From Prolixibacteraceae bacterium (lineage in GTDB: Bacteria > Bacteroidota > Bacteroidia > Bacteroidales > Prolixibacteraceae): a DNA stretch of 64,000 bases. Position numbers and translations under genes: made by a program. The notes beneath the pieces were generated by a model, which saw nothing but the letters and a program-made list of their open reading frames with translations, made no database searches and was not told the DNA's origin. Shown piece after piece: positions 1-10,027 of this stretch. Location of the stretch: NCBI GenBank assembly GCA_028282195.1, contig JANQII010000223.1:1-64000 (forward strand), written 5' to 3'. Numbering within the stretch: the first letter of the stretch is position 1; each line of letters starts with the position of its first letter.

Positions 1-306
1 AAAAACGTTTTCCATGCGGCGGATGAAATGTCCAATGCTTCAGATAAACCATTGCGTCCGCCTGGTTCCTTATCACATATCCCAACACCGGGTAAGCCCG
101 TCTAAAGCCGGACAAAACCCGGTGCTACAACTATTTAATCCCTACGGGATATAGGAAACAGGTACTGATAACCCGATAGTCCCGATCCCAATGTGTACAG
201 GGGTGTCATCTTTTGGAAAGATGACACCCATTGCTTACTTGACTTAACACTACTTTAGGAAGTCTTCCTATTAATCTGTTTGCCACCTTTTTATTTTTAA
301 TTTCAG
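1..306. other. intergenic, no gene seen
   Basis: I see no supportable coding region here. The stretch contains an imperfect inverted repeat (CACCGGGT near 90, ACCCGGTG near 117), TCCCGA-type short repeats near 170-190, and a perfect 13-bp hairpin at 201-229 annotated separately. It lies downstream of the ribulokinase gene, beyond the MITE. Confidence 0.6.
201..229. repeat. perfect 13-bp stem, 3-nt loop hairpin
   Basis: GGGTGTCATCTTT, loop TGG, then AAAGATGACACCC pair perfectly. There is no strong T-run on the minus strand, so I do not call it a terminator. The right arm plus the following CATTGCTTAC recurs in inverted orientation near 44340. Confidence 0.75.
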
Positions 307-513
307 TACTGTCCGAGTAAAATTTGTTCATCCACTACGTGGAATAATTTACTTCGTATTTACCTTGTTTTACAATACTTTATCCGCTACGCAGAAATTC
401 CCCGCAGGAGATAAAGTATTGTAAAAATGTTGCCCCTCTTATCAGCCTATACCTCGTAGAGCTTAAGTTAATAAAGAAGCATAGCGGTTTTATTATATTT
501 TACACGGACACTA
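307..513. mobile_element. MITE-like element, copy 1
   Basis: A 207-bp non-coding element bounded by near-perfect 17-bp terminal inverted repeats: TACTGTCCGAGTAAAAT on the left and TAGTGTCCGTGTAAAAT as the reverse complement of the right end. Inside is a perfect long stem (TTTTACAATACTTTATC with GATAAAGTATTGTAAAA) and the palindrome TCCACTACGTGGA. A closely matching copy in the same orientation is at 15760-15965. It carries no transposase, so movement would need one in trans. It starts 6 bp after the ribulokinase stop codon. Confidence 0.85.
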
Positions 514-518
514 CTGTT

Positions 519-2183
519 TTAATTTATGGTTTCAACAAGCTCACCAAACTTCTTATACTGTTGGTAAAGCGATTTGTATTTTTTTACATTCTCAGGAATT
601 GGGTGATACTCCAGTTCGAAACCACCACCCATTTTTTCCTGGGCCTGTCCTGTATTTTCATAAATACCTGCCACAACAGCTGCAGCCATAGCTGTACCTA
701 ATGCACAGGCTTGTTCCGAACGTGCAACTTTAATTGGCATGTCAAGTACATCGGCAACAATTTGCATAACCAGAGGTGACTTCTTAGCTACCCCACCTAA
801 TGCAATTACACCATCAATCCTTACCCCTTCTTCTATAAAACGGTCGTTAATTGCTTTTGAGCCAAAAGCTGTTGCTTCAACCAAGGCACGGAAAATACGG
901 GGAGCGTCAGAGCCCAGGTTTAAGCCCATAATTGCTCCTTTTAAGCCTTGATTGGCATCGGGGGTCCGGCGTCCGTTCATCCAGTCGAGGGCAACAATTC
1001 CACTTTCTGCAATTGGGATTTTCGCTGCCTCTTCGCTCAATTTTGATATTATTTTTTCTGAAGTTTCCTTGATCAACTTTTGCTTGGTTTCATCATCCAC
1101 CAAACCTGTTCCAGCAAGAATATTTTTTAGTGGAAATTCCAATACCCGACGGAACCAGGCGTAGATGTCGCCAAACGCTGACTGACCGGCTTCCAAACCC
1201 AGCATACCCGGAACAATTGAACCATCCACCTGTCCACAAATTCCTTTTACCAATTTATCTTTTACTTCTTCCATTGGGGCAATCAGCATATCACAGGTTG
1301 AAGTACCCATGACTTTTGAAACATAATAAGGCTGAATTTCAGCACCAACTGCCCCCAGATGGGCATCGAAAGCTCCTACGCCAACTACCACATCAGTAGA
1401 AAGTCCAAGCTTTGCAGCCCATTCTCCGGTTAAAGTTCCGGCAGCAACATCGCAGGTAAAAGTTTCTTTAAATAAACGTTCACGTAAACCTGCAAGTTTT
1501 GGGTCAAGTTCAGTAAGAAATCCTTCTGAGGGCAGGCCTCCAAATGCTTCATGCCACATGGCTTTATGCCCGGCAGCACAACGGCTGCGCTTTAATGTAA
1601 GCGGGTTGGTATCTCCCGTAAGAAGTGCAGGAATCCAGTCGCAATGTTCAACCCATGAATAAGCTGATTTGAATACACTTTCATCCTCGCGTGTAACATG
1701 CAAGAGCTTGGCCCAAAACCACTCCGAAGAATAAATACCTCCCTCGTATTTTGTAAAATCAATCTCCCATTTTTTTGAAAGAACATTTATCTCTTCGGCT
1801 TCCTTCACAGCCGTGTGGTCTTTCCAAAGTACGAACATGGCATTCGGGTTTTCCTCAAAGCCCGGTTTCAATGATAAAGGTGTGCCTTCTTCATCAACAG
1901 CAACTGGAGTTGAACCAGTAGTATCGACTGAGATTCCTACCACATTTTTAGCGACACCGGCAGGAGCTTGTTTAAGTGCTTCAACAATGGTGTATTCCAG
2001 TCCCTCTAAATAATCCAATGGATGCTGGCGAAACTGGTTATTTGCAGCATCGCAATATTTGCCCTCCTTCCATCGCGGGTATTCAAATACTACGCTGGCA
2101 ACTTCTTCTCCATTTTCGGTATTTACGATTAAGGAACGAACTGAATCTGACCCATAATCTAATCCTATTGTATATTTTGACAT
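519..2183 (-). CDS. araB: ribulokinase (FGGY family)
   Basis: Cytoplasmic sugar kinase that phosphorylates L-ribulose, and in many homologues other ribuloses, to the 5-phosphate in pentose catabolism. The N-terminal GLDYGSDSVRSLIV motif (residues 7-20) is diagnostic of AraB within the FGGY kinases. The C-terminal ALGGVAKKSPLVMQIVADVL block (about residue 461 on) is the FGGY signature of the second actin-like domain. The length, 554 aa, is normal. It is the last gene of the LacI block, 25 nt downstream of the DUF4091 gene and after the permease, so probably co-transcribed. No araA or araD is in the window, so whether the substrate is L-ribulose or D-ribulose cannot be decided here. Confidence 0.95.
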   Translation of the reverse strand: MSKYTIGLDYGSDSVRSLIVNTENGEEVASVVFEYPRWKEGKYCDAANNQFRQHPLDYLEGLEYTIVEALKQAPAGVAKNVVGISVDTTGSTPVAVDEEGTPLSLKPGFEENPNAMFVLWKDHTAVKEAEEINVLSKKWEIDFTKYEGGIYSSEWFWAKLLHVTREDESVFKSAYSWVEHCDWIPALLTGDTNPLTLKRSRCAAGHKAMWHEAFGGLPSEGFLTELDPKLAGLRERLFKETFTCDVAAGTLTGEWAAKLGLSTDVVVGVGAFDAHLGAVGAEIQPYYVSKVMGTSTCDMLIAPMEEVKDKLVKGICGQVDGSIVPGMLGLEAGQSAFGDIYAWFRRVLEFPLKNILAGTGLVDDETKQKLIKETSEKIISKLSEEAAKIPIAESGIVALDWMNGRRTPDANQGLKGAIMGLNLGSDAPRIFRALVEATAFGSKAINDRFIEEGVRIDGVIALGGVAKKSPLVMQIVADVLDMPIKVARSEQACALGTAMAAAVVAGIYENTGQAQEKMGGGFELEYHPIPENVKKYKSLYQQYKKFGELVETIN

Positions 2184-2208
2184 ACTAATTATTTTTATTT
2201 ATATTTTC

Positions 2209-3975
2209 CTACAAGCTATTGAGTAGATTTTTTGCACGTAAAATCAATGGTTCTGTACCTTTGTTCCTGATTGATTCTATCTCAAATTCTGTTAACAAAG
2301 AATTTATTTGTACAAGTTTTTTACTGGCCTCAGGTGTATTCAATTTCCTTAATTCTTCAACAACAATTGCTAATTTTTCATAATCTTGAATTCCTTCACG
2401 AAGTTTTTCAAAACGAATAGAAGATTTGGCTCCCGGATAAACAAAAAATGTATCTCCTGAAGACCATTGCCTGAACCGTGTATCCTGCATGGGATCTTCT
2501 ACCCAGGAATTATATGCCCATCGCAAAAATCCATCAAGATTTTTCGCGTAAGTGAACCATCCTTGCCACACTCCTTCTGATGGTGGTGAAAAAGTGAAAT
2601 TATTGGGATATGGTTCAACGCAGCAAACATAATAGGTGGTAATCTGCCGGTTTGACCTACGTTGCTCCAGAACTTTTTTTGGTAAAATATGTCCTGAGCC
2701 AATGCTTAAATCATAAATTTCACCTGATAGGCCGGGGTTATAGTTTGCAGCAGATGTCACCTTCAGTCCAGAGTATTCAGCAATCAGTTTTATTGCTTTT
2801 TGCATATCTTTCATCGGACGTTCATCCATTGCTATTGTTGTTATATCATACCAGCCTTTGCTTTTAAGGTGCTGGCTAAAATCTATCAAAAATGGCTTCC
2901 AGTAATTGGTAAATTCAGGGGATGAAGCGGTGGCCACAATAAACGTATCCTGACGGGTGATTTCATCATAGTACCAGAGTTGATTTCCCCATGGTATCAA
3001 CGAATAACAGTTAATTTGCTTCTTAATCCCCAGATCCATCATAAACTCCACCCATTCATCAAAAATGCTATAATCAAAATTCCACGTGCCATCTGTATTT
3101 AAGGTACGTTTTATCATTGAACCAAACGGGTCATATGTTTGTCCACCCCAGGGTGTATGCAAAATTGAGGTTGTAATACATTTTTGTCCGGCACCAGCCA
3201 ACATTTCAAAAAGTGGCTTCATTTTTTCAAAATGGTGATCAGACCAAAGTTCTACATTATGAATCCTGGAAACAGCATATGGGTTTTGCCATAAATCTAA
3301 ATGGTATTTCCACTCATCTGGGCCTGGTAGAATTCTATTTATTACATGTACAGTCAGGCTTAAAGTTTTAATGTCTTTCCCATCAGATTTTACAGTTACA
3401 TCGGATTTATATATGCCTCCATGGGTTTCTTCAGGAATATCAATGTTGAACCAGATTCCCCTTGTTGTTTTTTCGTCCATCGTTATAGAATGGGCTTCTT
3501 CAAAGCAATCTGCAACTAAGTGTGCATTCTCTTGTGTTTTTGTTCTTTTCCCACATCCCCCAAAATCATCGGCAATAACATTGCGAATGAAGTAATGCTG
3601 TATTACATCTGATGAAATTTTATTCTTGCCCGATTTTAAATCAGAAACGTTTATTGATAAATTCTCAATGGAATCTTTTGTCCATATTACAAGTTGTGCA
3701 TTAACCCTCTCGTTTCTCCATCCTTTTAATTGAATATCATCTCCTGTAATATCTCGGGGAACATTAAATTTATGGTACCGACGATTACTATTTCCCCAGG
3801 CAACCTGTAATTTATTATTTAACTCATTCCATTCTTGAATTGAAGAAACAGGTTGGGGGTCCTTAGGCTCAACGATATTCACTGCTTTATTCTCTTTCGT
3901 TCCCCAAACCCCGCATGATGCAAAAAGCAATACAGTTGATAAGGAAAATAAATAAATTGAAATTCTTGTTCGCAT
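2209..3975 (-). CDS. DUF4091 lipoprotein, putative glycoside hydrolase
   Basis: I start at the ATG at 3975 (MRTRISIYLF) rather than 4083. That start gives a lipoprotein signal peptide with lipobox FASC, and removes the overlap with the permease gene. The mature protein has an N-terminal beta-sandwich followed by a TIM-barrel-like region with TTSILHTPWGG and an acidic AMDE pair. The C-terminal stretch FFVYPG...SIRFEKLREGIQDYEKL is typical of DUF4091, which is related to GH123. The DE pair resembles the catalytic Asp-Glu of GH123, but this is by analogy. It lies 10 nt downstream of the permease and 25 nt upstream of araB. It is probably a surface or periplasmic enzyme feeding that pathway; the substrate is unknown. 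Confidence 0.85.
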   Translation of the reverse strand: MRTRISIYLFSLSTVLLFASCGVWGTKENKAVNIVEPKDPQPVSSIQEWNELNNKLQVAWGNSNRRYHKFNVPRDITGDDIQLKGWRNERVNAQLVIWTKDSIENLSINVSDLKSGKNKISSDVIQHYFIRNVIADDFGGCGKRTKTQENAHLVADCFEEAHSITMDEKTTRGIWFNIDIPEETHGGIYKSDVTVKSDGKDIKTLSLTVHVINRILPGPDEWKYHLDLWQNPYAVSRIHNVELWSDHHFEKMKPLFEMLAGAGQKCITTSILHTPWGGQTYDPFGSMIKRTLNTDGTWNFDYSIFDEWVEFMMDLGIKKQINCYSLIPWGNQLWYYDEITRQDTFIVATASSPEFTNYWKPFLIDFSQHLKSKGWYDITTIAMDERPMKDMQKAIKLIAEYSGLKVTSAANYNPGLSGEIYDLSIGSGHILPKKVLEQRRSNRQITTYYVCCVEPYPNNFTFSPPSEGVWQGWFTYAKNLDGFLRWAYNSWVEDPMQDTRFRQWSSGDTFFVYPGAKSSIRFEKLREGIQDYEKLAIVVEELRKLNTPEASKKLVQINSLLTEFEIESIRNKGTEPLILRAKNLLNSL

Positions 3976-3985
3976 ATATATTCTT

Positions 3986-5314
3986 TTAATGTTTATTTGC
4001 AACTTTAATTGCATACCAGGCAATAATAACAAAGCATACAGAGGGCACCAGGTAAGCCATGTTAATTCCACCAGGTAGAGCAATTGAAACCGTGTGAGAA
4101 ACTTTATCTACCGATGTAGAAACTAAACCTTGTAATTGAGTAATTACCGCACCTCCAACTATAGTCATAATTAATCCCGAACCTGCTATTTTTGTATCTT
4201 CGCCCAAGCCTTTAACGGCCAAACCAAAAATAGTTGGGAACATTAACGACATGCAACCTGAAATTCCAACCAAGGCATAAACGCCAATCTGACCACCAAT
4301 AAATACAACAACCAAGGTAAGTGCAATAGCCAATAAACTTGCAAACGTTAAAAGGTGCCCGGGCTTAAAAAACTTCATTAAGAAAGTAAACACAAAACGG
4401 CATGATACAAATAGTATTAGTGACGCTATATAATAATTAGCAGCAACTTGTTCGGCTGTTTTTCCAGCAGGTAAGGTTATCTCCTCCAAGCTTAATTCTT
4501 GCATCGCGTAACGAATGGTAAACGACCATATACCTATCTGAGCCCCAACATAAAAAAATTGGGCAATCACTCCAGTTGTATAGTTTTTATTTTTTAGAAG
4601 ACGTTTTACAGTTGGCCCAAAATCAATGCTGCCATCAGCATCTTTAGTATGTGGCATTTTTGCAAAATAAATGATCATCCAAAGTGCCAATAACAATGCT
4701 CCAATTGTAATGTAAGTTGTGGTTACAGAATTCAATTCAGCACCCTGTATTGTCGCCAATTGCTCAGGCGACATTGCTGCTCGTTCATCGGCACCGGCCT
4801 TATTTAAAGATGAGAGAATAAAAACCTGGCTAACCACCACACCGGTTATAGAACCAATTGGGTTAAATGATTGGGCAAGATTTAAACGGCGCGTCCCCGT
4901 ATCTTCCGGCCCCATAGCAATTATATATGGGTTTGCCGCAGTTTCGAGTATTGAAAGGCCTCCAAACAAAACCCAAAGAGCCCCTAAAAAATGAAAATAA
5001 TTTCCTGTAAGCTTTGCTGGAAAAAACAAGAAACATCCTATAAGGTATAATCCTAAACCTAAAAGAATCCCTGACTTATAGGAATACTTCTTAATGTAAA
5101 TGGCTGCAGGTAGTGCAAAAATAAAATACCCAAGCCCATAACATGAAATTTGGATTAAGGCTGTTCTTGAGTCTGTCATGCTCATTATCCTTTTGAAAGC
5201 AGCCAGCAGGGTATCAGTCATATTATTGGCCAAACCCCATAAAAAGAACAAGGAGGTTATTAAAACGAATGGAAGCAGTACGTTCTTTGGAATAATCCTG
5301 TCTTTATTGCTCAT
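3986..5314 (-). CDS. FHS-family sugar:proton symporter (FucP-like)
   Basis: A 442-aa inner-membrane MFS permease with about 12 hydrophobic segments. The N-terminus FFLWGLANNMTDTLLAAFKRIM is characteristic of the fucose-galactose-glucose:H+ symporter (FHS) family. ETAANPYIIAMGP in TM4 and RLNLAQSFNPIGS between TM4 and TM5 are also family motifs. FHS members import L-fucose, D-arabinose, L-galactose, glucose or galactose. Being next to araB suggests a pentose substrate. It is the first gene of the permease-DUF4091-araB unit. A LacI-type operator sits about 200 bp upstream, so control by the adjacent LacI protein is likely. Confidence 0.92.
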   Translation of the reverse strand: MSNKDRIIPKNVLLPFVLITSLFFLWGLANNMTDTLLAAFKRIMSMTDSRTALIQISCYGLGYFIFALPAAIYIKKYSYKSGILLGLGLYLIGCFLFFPAKLTGNYFHFLGALWVLFGGLSILETAANPYIIAMGPEDTGTRRLNLAQSFNPIGSITGVVVSQVFILSSLNKAGADERAAMSPEQLATIQGAELNSVTTTYITIGALLLALWMIIYFAKMPHTKDADGSIDFGPTVKRLLKNKNYTTGVIAQFFYVGAQIGIWSFTIRYAMQELSLEEITLPAGKTAEQVAANYYIASLILFVSCRFVFTFLMKFFKPGHLLTFASLLAIALTLVVVFIGGQIGVYALVGISGCMSLMFPTIFGLAVKGLGEDTKIAGSGLIMTIVGGAVITQLQGLVSTSVDKVSHTVSIALPGGINMAYLVPSVCFVIIAWYAIKVANKH

Positions 5315-5545
5315 TTTAATTTTTAGTTTTATTGATTAATGAATTGATTGATTCTTAGAAATTAGAATGCACTTTCAATTTCTGAAAGACTGACATCCAA
5401 AAGCTTGAGAGCTATTGTGTCTAACTCTTCTTTATCACCTTTAAAATGACAAGTACATTGATTGTGGGAATAAATATTTGTTTCATCATACAATAAATTA
5501 TTAGTGCAGTATTTACTTAAACGTTTTAGCAATCATTCAAAATTT
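5315..5545. promoter_or_regulatory. promoter region of permease operon
   Basis: A 231-bp AT-rich gap between the lacI-type gene and the permease. It holds the operator at 5516-5529. On the minus strand a roughly 50-codon stretch beginning with TTG at the operator and ending FKGDKEELDTIALKLLDVSLSEIESAF is open; it resembles nothing I know and is too short to call a gene. Confidence 0.5.
5516..5529. promoter_or_regulatory. LacI-family operator (imperfect)
   Basis: CTTAAACGTTTTAG differs by one base from the perfect palindrome CTAAAACGTTTTAG at 16054. The central ACGT with flanking A/T arms is a common LacI/CcpA-type operator shape. It lies just after the regulator stop and upstream of the permease. 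Confidence 0.6.
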
Positions 5546-6556
5546 TTATTGAAAATCTCTCAATATCAATTTTCCCTTTAATTTTATCTGTTGACATTTA
5601 TCTTCATTCTTATTATTAATCTTTCCTACCAAAAGCTCAACAGCCTTCTTGCTCATTTCTTCAACTGGCTGTTCCCAACACGTTATACGAGGAGTTGACA
5701 AATCAAATACTTCCGGGTTATCAAAGCTAACCATTCCAATTTTAGTTAGAAGTTTCTTATAACGTTTACGCATTATTTTTAAGCTTAAAATCCCTAAGCT
5801 GTTATTTACAAAAAATAGTCCATCACAACGAATCTTTAAAGCTTCTTCCAAAGCTTTGACAAGGTTTTCTTCTACATTATTGAAATCAATACTAAATACT
5901 ATGGGATTAAAAGTTCCCTCAACATTTTTTATGGCTTTTTTATAACCATTTAAACGCTCTTCAAAATTTGATAATCGAAGATTATAGACAAAGGCTGCTA
6001 TTTTTTTATAACCTTTTTTTAGCAATACCTCATTTAGCTGAACTGCCCCGTCGAAATTGTTGGTACAAACCAAATCTGTTTGCAGGTTATTGCATTCTCT
6101 ATCAATAAGAACAGTTGGAATCGTGTCATTATTTGACATTCCCCCAACTAATTCACAATTCTCCACAGGGACTACAATTATGCCATCGACTTGTCGCGAA
6201 TGAAAGGTATTTAAAATTGAGGATAGCTTATTGGAATCTTCATCAGAACTACCAAACATTACCTGGTAGCCCATATTAGATGCTTCATTTTCTATATACC
6301 TTGCCATCCGTCCAAAATAAGGGTTGGCAATATCAGCAACAGCTAATCCAATAATCCCGGATTTTCCTGTCCTCAGACTACGTGCCATAATGTTAGCCTG
6401 ATAGTCCAATTCATCGGCTTTGGCAATTACCTTTTTCGCCATTTCTTCACCTATTCGATGCTGTTTTGCTTTTCCTGACAACACCAGGGAAACAGTCCCT
6501 ACAGAAACATTCAATTCCCGTGCTATATCTGATAATTTTATTCTTTTCGTTGTCAA
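5546..6556 (-). CDS. LacI-family transcriptional regulator
   Basis: A 336-aa cytoplasmic DNA-binding repressor. The N-terminal HTH reads LSDIARELNVSVGTVSLVLSG (residues 8-28), followed by the hinge region MARSLRTGKSGIIGLAVADIANPYF and a periplasmic-binding-protein-like sugar sensor domain. The start codon is TTG: no in-frame ATG lies just upstream, and this start places the HTH at the usual position. It sits between the hydrolase genes and the permease operon, with palindromic ACGT-centred operators on both sides of the block. It therefore probably controls permease, araB and the GH2-GH172 genes in response to a pentose or oligosaccharide. The inducer is unknown. Confidence 0.95.
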   Translation of the reverse strand: MTTKRIKLSDIARELNVSVGTVSLVLSGKAKQHRIGEEMAKKVIAKADELDYQANIMARSLRTGKSGIIGLAVADIANPYFGRMARYIENEASNMGYQVMFGSSDEDSNKLSSILNTFHSRQVDGIIVVPVENCELVGGMSNNDTIPTVLIDRECNNLQTDLVCTNNFDGAVQLNEVLLKKGYKKIAAFVYNLRLSNFEERLNGYKKAIKNVEGTFNPIVFSIDFNNVEENLVKALEEALKIRCDGLFFVNNSLGILSLKIMRKRYKKLLTKIGMVSFDNPEVFDLSTPRITCWEQPVEEMSKKAVELLVGKINNKNEDKCQQIKLKGKLILRDFQ

Positions 6557-6725
6557 CTTTTCAATTTTACAAATACAAATGTAACAAATTTACGAAACTG
6601 TTTTTTCAAACTTTGCACCTATAGCTTGTTATAAACCAATCAATTAACACATAAAAAGTAATAAGCATAGAATCGATAGAATTAGAAGAACAACTAAGGG
6701 ACTGTTTTGAATTTATTCATTTACC

Positions 6726-7886
6726 CTAATATTCAACATTTAACACATCCTTTCCTGGCAATTCAGGAAATTTCCCATGTGGTTCTGTTTGATACCAAAA
6801 TGCCACTGATGACATGTCGTCTTCCAACGGAAGATAGTTTCCCTCATCATCCCAACCTAAGCACTGAATCTGAATTTTGAAATCGGATTTAAACCGAACC
6901 GGGTCGTATATGTGCCAGCGGTATTGACCAAAACGTCCAACAAATTCACCTTTGTGCCCTACCTGGTAAAATCCGGCATAAGGTGTATTGTAATCCACGT
7001 ATTTGAAATTCTTCCAGCCCGGATCAAAATACTTTTTATAAGCATACGATCCGAGGAAATAATCTTCCTCCCCTGTTCCATTAATGGTCGGATAATCGGT
7101 GTCTCCGTCAAGAAACATCTGTACTTCACCTTCACCCCACCAGCGATCGCTTTTTGTTCCACGCGATAAAAACGTTCCAACATACTGACCACGGCCTTTA
7201 ATATTATCAACAATAACATATTCTTCTTTAAAAGGCACTTCTTTTACACGACGAAATTGCGCATGAAAATAGGCAGCATTTTTCGGAACTTCGGTAAGGG
7301 TATAATCAACTTGATAATATAATGTTGTTTGATTTTCAGTAAGGTTTTGCATGGTAATTTTACAATTATTTCGAAATGGCATTTGCCAAAAACAGTTAAA
7401 CCCATTTAACGGATTTACACAAACTGGTAATGAAACAATATTGGTTTGGTTTTTACTTCCCCAGGCGTTACAAAAGAAATCACCTACAGGAACCTCTACA
7501 GATGGCTCGGTTTCCCCATCCCAATAAATACGGATAATGCGAAGACGGTCATTACCATCTCGTCCCGGTGTCATCCATATATGATTAATAATTCCTGAAC
7601 CATCAATATCTGCAAGAACTTTCTCTTCTCCAGGTTCAATAAAAACATAGGGGTTGGCTTTCCAACCGTGTTTTTTTGCCGCTCGTTTTGCATTACCCTC
7701 TTCAGGGCTGATCCTACCTCCCTGACCTTTTTCTCCTGTCAGGTTTTCAGGGCTTATTGAACGAGTTTCTACATCACTCATCATAAACAGGTTGTCCATT
7801 CCGGGAATCAACACTTTTGGTTCGGGTTGCTGACATGCCCCGAACACTAATACAAGTACAAATACAGTTAAAAAATTCTGTTTCAT
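6726..7886 (-). CDS. GH172 (DUF2961) lipoprotein
   Basis: I start at the ATG at 7886 (MKQNFLTVFVLVLVFGACQQ), which gives a lipobox GAC; the longer track ORF only adds sequence overlapping the upstream gene. The protein shows the DUF2961 beta-jelly-roll signatures HIWMTPGRD, VPVGDFF, WWGEGEVQMF and GTGEEDYFLGSYAY. DUF2961 is now GH172, whose characterised members act on alpha-D-fructofuranosides and alpha-D-arabinofuranosides. The glutamates in GEGE and GTGEEDYF are likely catalytic by family analogy. It follows the six-hairpin gene with 22 nt between them. Expected location: outer membrane or periplasm. Confidence 0.9.
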   Translation of the reverse strand: MKQNFLTVFVLVLVFGACQQPEPKVLIPGMDNLFMMSDVETRSISPENLTGEKGQGGRISPEEGNAKRAAKKHGWKANPYVFIEPGEEKVLADIDGSGIINHIWMTPGRDGNDRLRIIRIYWDGETEPSVEVPVGDFFCNAWGSKNQTNIVSLPVCVNPLNGFNCFWQMPFRNNCKITMQNLTENQTTLYYQVDYTLTEVPKNAAYFHAQFRRVKEVPFKEEYVIVDNIKGRGQYVGTFLSRGTKSDRWWGEGEVQMFLDGDTDYPTINGTGEEDYFLGSYAYKKYFDPGWKNFKYVDYNTPYAGFYQVGHKGEFVGRFGQYRWHIYDPVRFKSDFKIQIQCLGWDDEGNYLPLEDDMSSVAFWYQTEPHGKFPELPGKDVLNVEY

Positions 7887-7908
7887 TATAACGATTTTTA
7901 AATAGCCA

Positions 7909-9972
7909 TTAATTATTCTTGAAAAAATCCAGACCATATTGGTCAACAACATCATTGTACGCTGCTGCAGCTAGTCCATTGCCCCAATCGTAAATGGTAA
8001 ATACCCCTACTCCTTCCCCATCGGGGCTCGTATATCCGTTATGGCCGTAATTTTCCATCATAAAACCATAATCTTTCTCATTAAAAAAAGGATATACTTT
8101 TTCCCATTGCTCTTTTGAAACATTTTCGGGACAATACATCATACTAAAAGCAGCCACCAGTGCAGCTTTTCCCCTTTTCAGATACTGCTCATTATTCATT
8201 GCTTTTCCATATTGAACCAGGAGGCTGCCAATAATTGATTGTCTGGCATCTATCCACTCTCCATCGGCATTCATTACACCAAAACCACCAACGACATCAA
8301 CATACATATAGGGTGGTTGCCATACAGCCTGATACATATTCAGCTCGTTTAATACTCTTTCGCCAGTTTTGATATACTTTTCGTCGTTTGTCACTTCGTA
8401 TGCTTTCAAAAGTGCATCTGCCGCCCAATACATAGACAGGGTGTTCTGTTTATATTGATTATTACGCGGTATTTTTTTGTTGATAAACTCTTTTCCCCAC
8501 CAACTACATGACCAATATGTTTCATAATCTTCCCATTGTCCGTTTGGTACAATATCAATCAATAGTGCATCCAACGAACGTAACGCAGCCTCTAAATACC
8601 TTTTATCTTGTTCAATTTTATACAATTCAATTAAAAAAACGGATGAGAGTGCACTTGTAGGACTTTGTTTTAATACATCAATTACTTCCTGTGTATTAAC
8701 ATCTATAAATGTTGGAAAGAACCCATCTTCGTCCTGATAGGTTAAAAGTTTATCGGCAAAAGTTTCACAATAGTCAACCAGCCTTGTATCCTTCTCGCAC
8801 TCATTAAACCACCTTAGCATCTGATAGCCTGTTACAGCCAGATCGTTTGTTTGATAAGGCGACTTGTTTCGGTCTTTTTTACTTAAACTTCTGTTCCAGT
8901 GGTTGCGGTTCGAGTTTGTAAAATACCTGGTATCCCAGCCCAATGGTTGTTTAACTGTACCCTTATCGGTTTTTATATATTCCACATCACAGGCAATTAC
9001 CGCAGGAAACAAGCCACGATCCTGTGGAAATAAAAGAGCCAGCTCTTTGGTTTTTTGGGCTTTATCCATTAAAAAACCATTATTTGTTCTTTTCGCATAT
9101 TTATATAAACCAACAGCACTCCGTAAAGAACAGAACCATGCCTGGTTCCAGATACTGGGAACTTCGCGTACATCATATTCCCCCCTGTAGTTCGGGCTAC
9201 CCGTATAATTAATTATAAACTGCGGTGCTCCTACTATTTTTCCATTTAGCTCAAATTCCTGGTACATACGAGGCCAGTTCCTAAAAGCCCAGTCATAGGT
9301 ATACTTGCAATAAATATCCAAATCGGTTTTATTGCGGCATTGTTTGTTATAACTTGCCTCGCCGTATTTCTCCCATAAAAAGTCATGTGCATTTTTAAAT
9401 GGGTTATCCAGCATATGCTCCCCTTCATTCACCAAAAGGTAAAAAGCCACTTTTGAAATTCCTTTTTTAAAGTTTGTTTCCTTTTTATGAAATAACACAT
9501 GCTCTTTTACCAGGTAATCACTTACCCCAATAGTCATTGTTTTTTGAGGTACATCCATATCCATATACCACCTCAGGCTATCGTGAGCCCTGACATCAAG
9601 ATCGGGGATTAATACCAACTCTTTTTCTTTAGATGCCCAAATTAAGGCAGGAGAACGCCAGACATGATCTGCTATAATATGCTTATCGGTGGGGGATAAG
9701 TGACAAGACCATGTAAATTCTTGCTCGAAAGCAGGAGTCAAATTTATTGACCAACCCCTTTGTTTTACATCATTTTCTACCCACTGTTCAACAGTTAGGT
9801 GGTAACAGTTAGGTGTAATTTTCTCAAACCGGAAATTCGTTTCAGCATTACGAATACTATCCAGACTTAAATGCTTGACAAATCCATCAATCTCAAAATC
9901 AGAGATTATTTCTCTTTTTTCACATGAATAGAAGGTGAAAAAAGCCATTATTAAAAAAACGAGGTATTTCAT
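7909..9972 (-). CDS. (alpha/alpha)6 six-hairpin lipoprotein, putative glycosidase
   Basis: A 687-aa protein with a lipoprotein signal (FYSCEKRE, Cys at about 17). A beta-rich N-terminal region of about 200 residues is followed by a long helical domain with repeated six-hairpin features such as DLAVTGYQMLRWF, LSSVFLIELYKIEQDKRYLEAALRSL and MYWAADALLKAYEVTNDEKYI. Aromatic/acidic clusters (EDYETYWSCSWWGKEF, WGNGLAAAAYNDVV) could line an active-site cleft. I cannot place it in a numbered GH family. Its position between GH43 and GH172 in a LacI-controlled unit suggests a role in the same glycan breakdown. A lyase or epimerase with the same fold is possible. Confidence 0.75.
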   Translation of the reverse strand: MKYLVFLIMAFFTFYSCEKREIISDFEIDGFVKHLSLDSIRNAETNFRFEKITPNCYHLTVEQWVENDVKQRGWSINLTPAFEQEFTWSCHLSPTDKHIIADHVWRSPALIWASKEKELVLIPDLDVRAHDSLRWYMDMDVPQKTMTIGVSDYLVKEHVLFHKKETNFKKGISKVAFYLLVNEGEHMLDNPFKNAHDFLWEKYGEASYNKQCRNKTDLDIYCKYTYDWAFRNWPRMYQEFELNGKIVGAPQFIINYTGSPNYRGEYDVREVPSIWNQAWFCSLRSAVGLYKYAKRTNNGFLMDKAQKTKELALLFPQDRGLFPAVIACDVEYIKTDKGTVKQPLGWDTRYFTNSNRNHWNRSLSKKDRNKSPYQTNDLAVTGYQMLRWFNECEKDTRLVDYCETFADKLLTYQDEDGFFPTFIDVNTQEVIDVLKQSPTSALSSVFLIELYKIEQDKRYLEAALRSLDALLIDIVPNGQWEDYETYWSCSWWGKEFINKKIPRNNQYKQNTLSMYWAADALLKAYEVTNDEKYIKTGERVLNELNMYQAVWQPPYMYVDVVGGFGVMNADGEWIDARQSIIGSLLVQYGKAMNNEQYLKRGKAALVAAFSMMYCPENVSKEQWEKVYPFFNEKDYGFMMENYGHNGYTSPDGEGVGVFTIYDWGNGLAAAAYNDVVDQYGLDFFKNN

Positions 9973-10011
9973 CTGTTTATTTTTTCAATTAACTGAATAT
10001 TTGTTGGTTCA

Positions 10012-10027
10012 TCCGGCAGCTGCCGGA
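10012..10027. repeat. short palindromic repeat TCCGGCAGCTGCCGGA
   Basis: A perfect 16-bp palindrome between two genes. A one-base variant (TCCGGCGGCTGCCGGA) occurs at about 34903-34918. It is part of a set of GC-rich palindromes that stand out from the AT-rich intergenic DNA. Confidence 0.6.
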